Source: Tribonema minus (Eukaryota; Sar; Xanthophyceae; Tribonematales; Tribonemataceae). From it: DNA of 64,000 nt. Below are positions 43,486 to 56,099 of the stretch, piece by piece. The notes beneath the pieces were generated by a model. The model searched no databases. It saw nothing but the letters and a program-made list of their open reading frames with translations, and was not told the origin of the DNA. Where the stretch lies: NCBI GenBank assembly GCA_017506865.1, contig JAFCMP010000084.1:124001-188000 (forward strand). The letters are read 5' to 3'. Position numbers and translations under genes: made by a program. Numbering within the stretch: position 1 is the first letter of the stretch; the number at the start of each line of letters is the position of its first letter.

Positions 43486-46400
43486 ATGGGGCTCTCATCG
43501 GTTCTCAAGGAAGCCAAAGAGCTGGCCAAGGTGGCCAAGGACATCTACCATGAGGCCCAAGCTCAGGCTGCAGCGGCCAACACCGTCGACCGCGACGGAT
43601 CGGATGCCGAGCCCGATCCGGAAGCCGACACTGAGCCCGCTGAGGAGCCAGATAAACTGCCTGCCGCGCTGGTGGCCACGGCTGATCTGGACAAGTGCAT
43701 CGCCTCGTGGTGAGCCATCCACGGCAGAACCTTGAACTTAGACATTTAAACTGTTCACGTTTGATCTCTAAAGCGTGTCGCAAAAATGATAATGGAAGTG
43801 CCGACTCATGACACTGTATCTATACTCTATTACAGTATATAACAATTTGAATGCCTCTGCCACACTCAGTCTGCCAGGGAGTAATAGAGGCTGCATGCAT
43901 GTAGCTGGCAGTGCCTTGAAGTTTTTCCCAGTAGCCAAGCATCAGGGTCGGGTGCTCACCAGAAGTTTGACAAAGACTGCGAGACATTGTCACGTCAGAT
44001 GACTTTCAAGTTGATGAACCGTGCGGGCTTGACTGAGTACGAAAACTGATGTCAACCCACAGTGTCTGTGGAAACTGCGCACTGAGGCTCAGCTCCTCAG
44101 TCAGGCTGACAAGCGGCGGTGCCGTGATCGATCCCTGTTAATTGCTTGACGCAGCCTGCAGAAGTTCAACAAGATCGTTGGCGCATGCCGAAAGGCAGGC
44201 ACCAAGTTCACGGACACCGAGGTCCCCGTCACCACCAAGCCAACCAAGTGCCTGTACAAATGCCGCTTGTTTCCGAGCGACGACGCTCCGGCGCCTTCCA
44301 TGTGGAAGCGCTCAAGCGAGATCAGCGAGCGTCCGCAGATGTTCGTGGACGGAGTGCAAGCAGGCGACATTCAGCAGGGCGAACTAGGTGAGGTTTCGCA
44401 CGGTGGCAATTGATGGCACAAGAGCCTGAGTCTGCCAGCCTGAGTGAAAGCCTTTTGCGCAGCCCTACAATTGTGTGCCATCAATCATTGTGGTATTCTA
44501 TAGAGAGTATCAAAAGCCCTTGGTGGACTTTGCACAGTGATCATATGTCATGACATGACAGCATACAATACATCATAAATGACGCGACGAGACATGACAC
44601 CTGAGTACTGACTCGGCGTCAGTGTGTGCTACCGGTACTACTACTAGTAGTACTAAGGACATTGCAGCTAGCGTGTACAATCCCATGACGATAGTGGTTG
44701 CACCCAAGCTACCAGTACTGTAGCAAGTGCTACATGAAATGATATCCTTCAATCCAGAATTTACTTCACAATTGCAACTGACTTCAACTGTTGCAGGCTC
44801 ATGCTACTTTCTGGGCGCACTGGCAAGTTGATGTGCGACATGACATGAAATCATGCCTTACAATCAACTTCAACTGTGTAGTGACATTTGCCGCCGTGCG
44901 CAACTGCCACTGACCACGTTACAATCAACTTCAACTCTGGCAGGTTCATGCTACTTCCTTGGGGCGCTGGCTGCCATCGCTGCGCACAAGGAGCACCTGG
45001 AAAGCCTCATCATCGCGCACGATCTTCAAGTTGGCATCGTGGCCGTCCGCTTCTTCAAGAACAACAAGTGGCAGTCCGTGATCATTGACGACTACATTGG
45101 GCTCAGGAGAGACCGACCATCATCTACGCCAGCTGCAAGGACCCGGACGAGGTATGTGGTATATATATACTTCGATACTTCTTTGTATATATGCTGCTGA
45201 GCAGCATTGTGCACCTGTGTGCCTACTGCGCATGCGTTGACAACCATCCTTCAGAACCGTACGTGTCTTGGTGCAACCTGCAGGCCACAATGTTGAAACC
45301 GCAGAGTTGTGCACGACATGTGCAGTGCGTACTTCGAGGCAAGGGCGTGCATCCAGCGTTGTGCAGTCCACGCAAGCGCCGAACTGTCTTAATTGACAGG
45401 ACTGCGCACGACATGCACTCTGTGTATCTTAACGTGAGGAGGGCTGGTACTTGAGGGTGGGTGGCTGTCCTGTGCCTACTGATGCTCCTGACATTGAGGT
45501 GCTACATGTACTAGCGGCTGCTGAACTTTGTGCACAGCATTCAGTGTGAATGAAAAACGAATCAAAAAGATCGTTGAGCTCTACTTAGGTGACAAGGGAT
45601 GGTTAGCCGCAAGTGCCTTCCACCAACAACCGTGGTCGCCGCTGCTGCAGTCATTGGCAACGAGTCAAACAGTGCCACCATCACCACAGTAGGCAACAAT
45701 AATTCTGTGTGCAAGCTTTTTAGCGTTCGAGGCATGGGTGTTCAGTATGGACAAATCTCACGTTAATATCGCAGATGGCGCATGTGCAGCATTTGCTCAG
45801 CCCTGTCCTTGTGTTGCTGCCCTGCAGTTCTGGGTGCCACTGCTTGAGAAGGCTTATGCCAAGCTCCACGGCAGCTTTGAAAGCATCAGTGGCGGCCGCC
45901 CCTACCAGGCCATCATGGACGTGACAGGTACCATCTGGACTGGTACTTAGGGCTAGGGTTGCTGTCATGATGATCATTCAGCTTCGATACTGCCAGTGTG
46001 AAGTGCATCGTTGACAATCAAAACCAAGGCTTTGAAGGGTATTTCTGGGCATGCAAGACTTCAAGTAAGCAGCAGCTGCTGGCTGCAAACACCAATACGT
46101 CTATTGGCTACAGATCCAGTTTCAGCAGAATTACTACGTCTTTGAGCTTCACACAGGAGGAGATGCATACGTTGCTTACTTGCTACTTAAATCCAAGAGG
46201 TCGACAGTGCGAATCTGATCCTGAAGCTAGCCTGAAACAGCCCAAAAGCCTCATTCGTACCTTTGGTGATGACCCTGAAGATGCCCGCAGTTTGCCTTAC
46301 TCCAAACTGTAGGTTGATCAATCTCATCAGTGAGTCATCATCAACAAGCCAGCACCTCAGCGCACTCCTGCTATGCTGCTATGAGCGGCTTCTTGTTCTG

Positions 46401-49400
46401 CACATGTGACTTGCGCTGTGCCGGCAACGACGCACCCTTTGCTTGAACGAGCGGAGGGCATTGCCCACACCAAATTGAAGATTGGTCTGCTAGCATGTGC
46501 ATAGCAAATCGGCATTGGCACCAAGTACAAGTACATGCTAAAACAGCATACTTGCAGTGCGCTTGATGCTAGTGTTACGCCGCAAGGGCACCATGACGCC
46601 GGAACCATAGATAACCACCAGAACATGGTGTCTCAGGTACAGACAGGCGACACATCAACTGCAGCTGCAAGCACTCCTGGACTGTGTGATAGAGCGCCAG
46701 CAGATTTTGCCTGCTGATGATGGCGCCACTGGCACCTTTGACCGACATGCTGAGCACTGCTGCCCCTGTGCCGGCTTCGTAAACTTCTGCGAGCAGCTTG
46801 GCTCTGCGGAGTCGTGCTTTGCGCATCTTGACAGCTTGCTCAGGTGAGCAGGGATCCCTCTTCTTACGTTCATGACGCCAAAAACAACAGCTGCAGCATG
46901 ATGCAAACAAAATGAAAGCGGTTGCAGATGACATATGAAACTGATGGCAGTCGCAGACCATGCTCATTTCTGTCATCAAAAGTGACGTAGATCGCCTCTG
47001 TACACCGAGTGCCTCCATCGAATCTCGCTCAGTACAACACACGCACGGCATTTCCAGTTGATTCCAGCTTTTAAAAGTGAGTTTTGTAGGTCACCAGGAT
47101 CCGCTACCCATGCGAGTGTGAATGCCTGTGCACTTCAAATTGCACAGTATGTGTGACGCGACTCCACAGCCTAACACATATCCATCAAGATTCAAGTTCC
47201 AGGTTGCAATCCAAGGAGAAACCATCTTCGAGTACACTCATGGCCTGTGCGAGTTGCTCCTCGTGCTCACTACAAGTGCATGTCTCTGCTTTGCGGCGCA
47301 GGAAGAAAGCCGTCCTCGGTGCCAGTATCGTTAACAGCGCTGGCCAGGACCGCGTCGATGCTGCAGAGGCCATGAGCATCATCTCAGGTGCGTGCCGTGA
47401 CGCTAGCCCACATGGGACATCTTACCTTGCTTGCGGCCTGTCCTTGCAAGAGGTCCATGCGCGCAACCATACACAACATGTATGGACCTCAAGGTGTATC
47501 TGATTCATTCAAGGAGTTATTCCACATGAGTGTGTGCTGTTCACTGTTGCCATTGTTGCACCATGTGCCGGGCACGCAGTGAGTGCGTTTGACTAACATT
47601 CAATCCCCAGCTGGTACTGCTGCTGCTGCTGCTGCAATGTTGCAGGTCACGCCTACACCATCCTCAAGACCTACGAGACGAAGCATGGACACCAGCTCAT
47701 CCAGATGCGTAACCCCTGGGGGGCAAGTGAATTCACAGGGGACTGGAGCGATACCTCTGGCATGTTGAACAAAGGTGAGCTACTTGTCTACCATGGCGCG
47801 AAGTAGTGCGTTAAGGTGCAGTGGCCCTTCTGTAGCTGGTTTGGCTAAGCGTAGACAACACTTGCATTCAGCTGAGCCTACGGGTGCGCTGTGTGCACGC
47901 GCATTGCACAAGCACAAGCGCTGCATAACATGTTGAATTCTTAATCTTTTGCTATGATCTCACGGAGTCTGCGGATGCGCTCATGTCTTTTGCTGCAGCG
48001 CTGCTTGAAGAGCTGGACCACGTGGTTGCTGACGACGGAACCTTCTGGTGAGTGTTATATTTCAAGTATGTTACATCCAGTCCCTGACATCCAGCTTCCC
48101 TTGTGGCCTTTATTCATAGGTACAATTATATGGGTGCCTTTGTGTGATAGATAGATGTTACATCCAGTCCCTGACATCCAGCTTCCCTTGTGGCCTTTAT
48201 TCATAGGTACAATTATATGGGTGCCTTTGTGTGATAGATTGAGTGCAAGGCAGCCAATCTGGGCTGCACCACAACCAGAATTCGGGTTGCGCTACTTGTA
48301 TGGGGAAATGATTCAATGAATTCTATCGACAACAGGTCTGGTACAAAAGCCAGTGTTTCTGGACGCACTCGTTAAAAAGCCTCTCAGGAGTATGCAGCTT
48401 CAGCAAGACTGGTGCGCACCATGGCCTCTATCATGATACACACCACTCCATCCCCCCCCCTTCCACCCTGTCATATGCATACCTCTGCATGTAGGAACCC
48501 AGCGCTTGTCTAAAGCATTGTTATGCACTGCAACAGCGATCATCTGCAACAGCGGGGGTGATGAGTAGTAGTAGCATTGTGCGGCGCAGCGCAGAGCCAT
48601 CAGCACACAATTGTGCTAGACAAGTTTTGAACACATTTTGTTCACCTCGATACGTCTTTGTTTGCTTCAGCACGAGTTGAATAAAAGCACCATGTAGTAT
48701 TGCTTGCAGATTATTGACCCTTTCAAAATCAATTCAGAATTGTGGTGGCTCCTGCACCAATTTGTGTTGTGGTTGGGTGACTGGTTGGGCTTACTGACTA
48801 GGTGCACAGGTCGCCACCAAGTACTCAGCTGCAGGTGCAGCTGGGTGAAGCACGTCAATCCACAAATCCACGAGAAAGTTGAAACAGGTTGTAGGCAGGC
48901 TCCCATATTCGTCTCACAATCACGTGGCCCAAGCAATGATTGAAGCAGGGGCCGCAAACCAGCACCCTTCCCCAGCCCAGCACTCCCAAATCTCATCTAA
49001 AGCTTTTGAGCTTAAGCCTGCTTTATAAATGACTGTTTTGTCAAGTAGCAAGTGGCTGGCTGACACTTTACTGCTTGTCATGCGCGCTGCTGTGTGCAGG
49101 ATTTCGGCTCAGGACTTCATGATCTACTTCTCGTGAGTGTGTGCATGACGACTGTGCAATATGAGATGCATGACTTCAAGGACTTGATGACTTGGCACCT
49201 TGTGCAAAGAGGAGCAATTGTCCGTGAGCTCTGTTTGCAATGCTTGGCCCCCGCTTTTCATCGTCTTGCAGGCCTGATTGATGCTGCTTGTCACGTTGAC
49301 AAAGTGATAGGCGGCTGATGACTGTTGCGTCTGTCATTTGCTCTTCTCTACCAGCTGTCAAGCTGTCACAAGTGATGCGAGACTCACAATAAAGAGTACT

Positions 49401-52400
49401 GTGCCAGAATTGTGCTGTTGCAGTGTATTGTGTTACATACTTACATTACACACATAACACATTACCCCTTCGCATCTTGCAGGGTGATCGATGCCTGCCG
49501 TACATTCACGAGCGACTGGGTTGTCACCACCACGTTTGGCCGCCTTCCGGTGAGAGACTGACTTGAGCACATTGGCGCCTTTTGCGGGGGCCGCACATAT
49601 GTCTTCAAGTGAACAATCATGTGCAGCCACATACTTCTATATACATCCATAGAAGTATATGTATAACTCAGGGGTGCTGGGTGTCACTCCCTCGCATGCA
49701 CGGCGTGGTGCCTCTGGTTTCAAAACGCTGGCTTCATCTCTGAAGTACAAAGCTTGAGCACAATTTGCAGGGTATCCTTCCTGTACTGGGCCCTTTTGGG
49801 TGTTTGCACTCAATTTGTTGAAAAAAAAAACCTCAACTTCAAGTGATACTTTGCCATGCCCGCAATGCAGCTTCTTGGTGCTGACAGCCACATTACAGGT
49901 GTGCTACACGCATATGGATGTAACAGACTCGTGATTGGCTGCCATGGTGTCCCTCATTTTCCAACAAGGAGACGCTGACGTGCTCAGCCTGGGGACACAG
50001 CTGATATCGGCATGGTGTTGATACTGATAAATTGTAGTTTGGAGCGTGGGAGCCATGCAAGCTTGATGTCACGCTGGCTGTGGTCTTAGGATGCCTCTTA
50101 AAAGCAGCACACATGCGCGAGTGTGTCAGAGATTATCCACATGCTGAAAGCGAAGTCTTTTTTCTTACCACAGCCTGTCAACCTGTCTTCCTCACAATGT
50201 AGTACTGCTTCACGTGTGCCGCACCGACGCAGCACGGGTCCTGTTGGGCATGCTGAAGCAGCTGATGATCTCTTACTAGCACAACATGCATGCATGTGTG
50301 TTTTGCTGCCTCAGGCCACCGATGAAAACGCGCGTTTCTTACGCCTCGAGTCCAAAGCGAAACGGGACGTGGGCAAGTGAGTGCAGCTGTGAACTTCAAT
50401 CGACTCAAAACTATGATCCGGTGCTACAGAGTATTGATAATGGCAAGGCGGATGTTCTGTGTGTGTCAACAGTCATTTCATACTTTGTTACTTGAAGTAT
50501 ACAGTAAGTCAATGTCTGCCGCACCAGACTGTAGTCCTGAACGCTGTGTACACTGCTGCAGCACATCTCTGCAACCGTGCTCGACACGTGTACGCCATGA
50601 TACATCATGCAGCCCTAGGGCTTGTGCTCACGGGCAAGCTCAAGTCAGTGCAAATGTAGACATATGGCCTTGCATAGTATACATGACACCCCCCTCCCCT
50701 CCATGCTCAGTGCTCAGTCATATAGGCCACCACGCGCGTGGCTTGCTTGCCTGGCTGTCAGTACGACTTTACCAGCTGGACAAAGGTCCACAATGATGCT
50801 GTCACGCCGGTACTCACTTACTTGACCAGTCTGCGAATACGCAGGTGTTGTGATGTAAGTAGTTGTACTGTATGTATTGCGGACGGTCTCCACCCCACAA
50901 GCAGGAGTTAGTAAAGCACGAGTCCTGACGCAGCGGGTGTAATGCTCAATACCCCGCCCCCCCCCCATCCCCCTCTCCTGCAGGTCCGTCGTAGTCCTTT
51001 CCCAGAAGGACCGCCGTACTGAGCGGAGGCTGTCCATGCTGAAAATTGAAGAGGTGCAGCTGAGCCTGTCGGTGTACAGGTATGTATGTATGCGCTGCAT
51101 GCCAGCACGTGCTGTGATATCGTATTGCTTTACAGTGTGTATAGTTGTCACAATGTCACGCTCTTCAAAAACTTCGAGTATGCGTGCCCAACTGGGCCCG
51201 CCTCGACGCACAAATCTGTGGCTCGTAGACTTGAATTTTGGCAAACTTTGAAAGCGGGTGCATGCTGCGCGCGCTTTGAGTAAATGAATCGCCAGTTGCC
51301 GCTCACAGTTTGCAGCCCCACTCCTTCCACTAATATTAGCCTTCCCGTGTGCCACCATACGCCTGGCTCACTTGCTTTCTGATATATCACACCTCGGATG
51401 TGCCTGACTGGACCCTACCCCAATGACCAACCCTAGCCTTATCAAACAGTCACTTCCTTGCAGTCTCTATATACTCTCTTTGACACAGCTCACAGCACCC
51501 CGAGCGGCAACCAACGCATGACTCGCTTGTGGCTATGAGTGCCACAGAGTAAGCTTGAGGTGACTGTCTGTTCTTTTCCATGCATTCACAGGTGCCTGGA
51601 GGGAGACTACAATCCTGCATCATTTGATGAGACCGATCAGTATCCACATCACATCTATGCTTTGGCTGTTCACAGCAACACATGTTTGGGTGCTTTGCTT
51701 ACAAACATGTCTTGCCACGGAGTAACTCGGAGCGGAAATTCGTCTGTGCTATGCCCTCACAGGTGCCTGGAGGGAGACTACAATCCGAGCACCAAATCAT
51801 TCGGAGAGCTGCAGAAGGACCGCAGCTGCATCTGTGCGACGCGTGAGGTAGGCAGGGTGTAGGTCTGCAGCACAATGTGCGTGTGTATATGTAAAACGTG
51901 TAGACGGAGGACATGCAAGCCGTTTATCCAATGAACTTTGACGTATACATGTACGTACTACGGTACATGCTTGAAAGAGTGGGTGTTACCAGTGTGCGGG
52001 CATACAGAGTATATGAGTAGTATTTAATGCTGTGTAGCCACTGCAAGTTGCAACCACCGCTCTTATGCTGGACCCCACCCTTGAGTCGCGCTCAGTCATG
52101 GCCCCCTAACCCCACTTTATGCACTTGAGCAGCTCACTACGGCAACATTATCCCCATCTGTACCTCCTCACACTCGACTCTTTCAAGAAGTTATCTTGAA
52201 CCCTAGCGCCAACCCTACTTGATGCCCGCGTGCAGCTTGTTTGGAGGTAAAGCTTGACTCGCACTACGTGTACACCCTTAATTTCTCATTAATATCAACT
52301 TGAAGTTAAACTGCCCCCCCGCCTTCGCGCCCAACTTATCAACCGCGCGCGCAGCTCGTTGTGGAAGTGGACCTCTATCCGCGCTACGTGTACCTACACC

Positions 52401-52634
52401 CCCCCCCTAATTGTCCCATTCTACCTCAACTTGAAGTTACCCCCCCCCCCCCCCCTCTCCCCTACTTGTTTGCCGCGCGCGCAGGTCGTAGTGGAGGTGG
52501 ACCTGGATCCACGCTACGTGTACACCCTCAAGGTCAACCCCCCCATTGTGGCCGAGGGTGTCAGTTTTGGGAATGTCGCCACCTTCTTCCTGCGCGTCTT
52601 TGCGACCATGGACATCCGCCTCGAGGCGCTCTGA
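43486..52634 (+). CDS. Calpain-type cysteine protease with C2-like tail, one frameshift
   Basis: Exons read by eye: 43486-43709, 44155-44387, 44944-45151, 45828-45927, a less certain middle part (probably ending at 46843, AG|GTGAGC), 47302-47387, 47646-47774, 47999-48047, 49100-49132, 49483-49549, 50315-50376, 50984-51079, 51763-51847 and 52485-52634. Landmarks: MGLSSVLKEAKE; TKFTDTEVP; the catalytic Cys in GELGSCYFLGAL; FWVPLLEKAYAKLHGSFE; the catalytic His in SGHAYTILKTYE; the catalytic Asn in MRNPWG; SAQDFMIYFS; then a domain III/C2-like region (SVVVLSQKDRR to TFFLRVFATMDIRLEAL). Calpains are Ca2+-dependent intracellular proteases doing limited cleavage. Exon 3 is one base short: DDYIGLRRDR is out of frame with the expected TIIYASCKDPDE, so the allele is broken or the assembly has an indel. 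Confidence 0.88.
44797..44830 (+). repeat. Partial copy of the catalytic-Cys exon's 5' edge
   Basis: TTGCAG|GCTCATGCTACTTTCTGGGC duplicates the acceptor and first bases of exon 3 (GGCAG|GTTCATGCTACTTCCTTGGG at 44944), together with the upstream TCAACTTCAACT. The copy ends at a TGA after about ten codons. Confidence 0.8.
45550..45720 (+). repeat. Dispersed ~170-bp repeat, copy 2
   Basis: This is the partner of 2415-2595; it lies in calpain intron 3. This copy has the longer open phrase EKRIKKIVELYLGDKGWLAA then SAFHQQPWSPLLQSLATSQT, which suggests an original coding source. The family is unknown. Confidence 0.6.
48068..48240 (+). repeat. 87-bp near-perfect tandem duplication
   Basis: Units 48068-48154 and 48155-48240 are identical or almost so (ATGTTACATCCAGTCCCTGA opens each). 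They lie in a calpain intron just after the exon ending at 48047. This is very recent. Confidence 0.9.
51592..51650 (+). repeat. Partial copy of a calpain domain III exon
   Basis: CACAG|GTGCCTGGAGGGAGACTAC at 51587 is repeated at 51758. The first copy (CLEGDYNPASFDETDQY) loses similarity after about 30 bases and has no donor at the right place. The second copy matches the paralogue at 61807-61891 in length and continues to GAG|GTAGGC. The first is therefore an exon-edge relic. Confidence 0.8.
52236..52400 (+). repeat. Two partial copies of the last calpain exon's 5' edge
   Basis: The acceptor plus start of the last exon (GCGCGCAG|GTCGTAGTGGAGGTGGAC at 52485) is preceded by GTGCAG|CTTGTTTGGAGG at 52236 and GCGCGCAG|CTCGTTGTGGAAGTG at 52355. 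Each continues as far as (C/T)GC(G/A)CTACGTGTAC and then diverges into C-rich intron. The third copy is the real exon, judging by the open frame to TGA 52632. Confidence 0.85.
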
Positions 52635-53549
52635 GTACCCCACTTCAACTTGCAGCCCCAAGCTCTACCACGGGTGTGCGTTCTGCCAGTGCACTCCCTT
52701 AAAGCTGGTGGGGACCGCCAGAATTCAGGGCCGCGTCCTCACGCAGCAGAGCTGCAGCGCGTGCCATGGTGCTGACATATGCCATGCCTGCAGCAGCAGA
52801 GGCAGTGCAGAGGTTCAGAGTGAGTGGCGGTGCGCTTTGAGCACGCATGATGAGTTCACCGCAGCGGTAAACACTGTGACCGATGCTCACTCATAACGGT
52901 TGCCACAGCGGCTGTTCGAGGTCAACAACAGACGCTAGCACTGGGGCCATGTGCACATGGCTGTGGCGGGGTGAGAGAAAAGCAGCTTAAGGAGCGCTCA
53001 GCCATGCTGGCTTCGAACAGCTTTGGCTTCAAAAGTTTTAGGTGCTAGTGCACAACAGTCATGGCGTGTGTGTGTGTGTGTGGCAGCTGCCAACGTGCCA
53101 CAAAATTGTTATACGTGAAGGGTCCCGATTGTTTCAATTACTGTGTCAGCACTGCGCTTGCTCAAAGCCTGCTTGGCAGGTGATAGCTGCTGCGATTGAA
53201 GATTTCTCATCAACCAATAGTTGTAATGCGCAGCTGTGCGAGAAAATCATGCCCCAATATGATGTGGGCTTCTGATGTGCCCATCTCAGTGTTGTGCTGC
53301 ATGCCCCCCTTTTTGCGCGCTGCGCTGCGGCGCTGTGCATGACAGCATCCACGGTTTGTTATAGTATACCAATTCAGTCTCTTGCTGCGCGTGCATGGGA
53401 GACTTCGTTCGCCTACTAGATGAGAGCCCCCCACTATTGTCCTTGCGAGTTTGGGTCGCGGCCTGAGCCAGGCACACCATGTCTCGCTGCGACAACCCAT
53501 CTGCAGCGCAGTGATGATTGCTAAAAGGCGCAGCCTTAACCCTATATAG
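52635..53549. other. No supported gene
   Basis: This is the region downstream of the calpain stop. It contains a short GT run (53068-53082). Open frames are short and compositionally random. Confidence 0.4.
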
Positions 53550-53555
53550 CTATAG

Positions 53556-53774
53556 CAACTGCTGTCCCCCTGACCGCCGCGTCAGCCGGCCAAACTTGCA
53601 GTTGCTTCGCTCCCACGCCGCGTAATCCGCTGCCATAAGGGCATCAATGAGGGCACTGGCTTCATTGCCAATCACACCGGAGAACCCAAAACAGTATGTC
53701 GTTGCCGCAAGTGTACGGCAATCCGCATCAACATATCGTGAATTGTGATGTACACCACACGGGGCTGCTGCCAA
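53556..53774 (-). other. Weak exon candidate
   Basis: The minus frame reads CRTLAATTYCFGFSGVIGNE and continues ASALIDALMAADYAAWERSN, with a protein-like mix of residues and no low complexity, ending at a TAG near 53553. No splice partner, start or family was found, so this may be chance. Confidence 0.25.
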
Positions 53775-53999
53775 TATGCCACGCCACTCTTCCGGTGTTC
53801 CGGCCGCCCCCCTGTCTTGTTGCCGGCAACGGGTCCGGCTGGTTTGTATCAGGTGCTCAACGGGCGCGCTTCAAGTTGAAGTGTGTGCACAGCAACGTGC
53901 GAGCTTGCTGCATGCTCTTCGGCGCGCTGATTGGCGTCAGCGCTGCGTGACTCTGCATCCACGGCTCAGTCAGATATCGGTACAAAAGCGGCCCAAATG

Positions 54000-55000
54000 A
54001 TGCGGTCATCCTAGATGTGCACCGCTTAGTTGAAGACCTAAACGGAGAGTCAACGGTACTGTAGTAGCCGCAAGTGTAAATTCAGCAATCAATCTCTTGT
54101 TTTAAAACCACAGCAAATACTGCTGTTGTGGCCCCCACCACCATCAATCAGCAAGTGTCGGCCCTCCTGCTGCTCTACTGTCCATCTGCCACGCCTGTCC
54201 CACGCCACAAATGGGACCATGGCTTGATAGCTACAGATGTGGCAATTGCGTTGCTATAGCGCTGCAGATTCCCAGTCACCGGCACACCAGTCAGCATGCA
54301 GGAACCAGCTGCTGTAAGGCTGACAAGCAGTCAAAAGGTCAGACAAATACTTGTGTGTTGTTGTGGCGGTAGATTTGCACTGTTGTGAGGCGACCCTAAA
54401 GGGTTATAGAGGGGCCAGTTTAGCCATATTCTGCCACTGGCTTTATGCGTCGTACAGGTACCAAGGTGCATTGCATTGACAACTCATCCACAGGCGGACT
54501 TTGTGCCCCCCCCCCTCTCAGCACTCGAGATGGGGCTGCTTTCTGCTCCACAACTTTGATTTTCAAAATATCTTTTTTTAAATGAAAACAGAGGTGTTCA
54601 TGTGTCTGCAGGTTGTCCATCTTGCACGCCAGCCATGCTGGAGCAACGATGGTGAACATTCAAAGCAAGCTCGTAGTGGGGTCTGGTTGAAAACCATCAT
54701 AAAGCAGTCAGTGTTGCCACTGCACTTGTGCGAGCACCAGCAATCAGAACGCAGACCATAAACATCAGATTCTTGGGGCACGATGTTGTGCCCTTGTGCG
54801 GGGGTGGGGTGGGTGCTGTAAGGCGACTAGCTGCTTTGCTGTTTGCTCGTGCTTTTTGCAGCAGAATGACCATCCACTGCTTGCTCACCTCTGTTCGCGA
54901 CTAATTTCGCTGAGCACTGCAGCTAGATCTCCTCAGAGCACGCTCACCCACTCACTCACTCACTCACTCTTGCAAAATGTAACGGCTCTAGGTTAATTTC
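54000..55000. other. No supported gene
   Basis: Nothing recognisable except a short C run (54508-54517) and a CACT microsatellite (54947-54967). Confidence 0.4.
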
Positions 55001-55002
55001 GC

Positions 55003-55280
55003 TCACACTACCACCACCAGGAACGAAAGCAAACAGGGCACGAAGGAGATGCGAGGGCTGGCGCTCGTCGTTGCAGCGTGCAGCTCGATACCGCAAGGGA
55101 TCACGTCCTGACAACGGGACTCGAAGGTGAGCCGGCCATCTGTGTGCCGTGCCCTGCGCTGGCATGCAATGGTGGCGACCACGCACACAAACCGAGTGCA
55201 CGAGCGGCTAGTCAATCATGTAGGTGACGCTGCTGATCGTGTACCTGCGCTTCCTGCTGCCAGCGACCTGACGCGGTGAC
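55003..55280 (-). other. Weak C-terminal exon candidates
   Basis: The minus frame 55215-55003 includes GRLTFESRCQDVIPCGIELH and ends in a hydrophobic FVPCLLSFLVVVV. A second minus frame ends SRKRRYTISSVTYMID at a TAG at 55210-55212. Either could close an unidentified minus-strand gene, but the two overlap and no upstream exon was secured. Confidence 0.25.
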
Positions 55281-56099
55281 ACCACTTGTCGGTGGGCAAG
55301 CGCCGCCTCCTTGGTGCGCAGAGCTACACGGCTCTTTTTGTTATGCCCGTGACAAAGGTGGCATGGCCACCTTCGCATCCATCTGTGCGTTCGCTGCCAC
55401 ACTTTGTGGTGAAGCGTCATCGCCATCATGTATAGAAGCAGCACAATGGCAGTGCTGTTTTATGTCACCTGAGCGGCTCCATGCAGGCACGCGCGAGCAT
55501 CGCTTCCACGTGATAGCGGCCGCTGTTCGAGCAGCACATGCTGTGCGCAATATTCCTGCGTACGCTGAGCCTGACCACTCTCTAATCTGCAAGATGAAGA
55601 GAGCCCTTCAATATCGATGCGTGGAGGCGAGAGAGCACCCTTCTTAATGCCCCCTTCGCTTTGCGCCGCTCGGAGTTTCATTGTACGGCTACAGAGCTGG
55701 TCCTAGTGTGATGCATACTTATTTCCCTGTCACTTTTAGATGCTCACATTTGCCCTCAACACCATTGTATCCGTACTTGGTCTGCAGGAGGCCGGCCTGC
55801 ATGCGCAAAGCAACCGCCACTACAGCCATAATGATGGCAGGCGGCGCGATGAAGACTGCAGGGCGTGTTGCTGCTCTGTTGCATCAGTCATAAGTCGTCA
55901 AGCTGCGCCACCAGCGACCCTCAAGCTAAGTGTTAATCTAATGTATTGCGCACATAGTTGCGTCTCGGGGCATACTCTACGTGGTTCTACATAGAGTTAT
56001 TCGGCTCATAATACTCTTGTGTCACGTACTTGGCGCAGTGCTTACTAAATATATTCCGCAGCAGCTAGCTCAAGCACCTGGCGCTCTGGTTGTTGTGTA

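Noticed and set aside
46575..47051. Minus-strand 158-codon frame (MRKARLRRAKLLAEVYEAGT) as a separate gene
   Set aside because: The plus strand in the same place supplies an in-phase link between mapped calpain exons; I kept the doubt as a finding and did not call a minus-strand gene.
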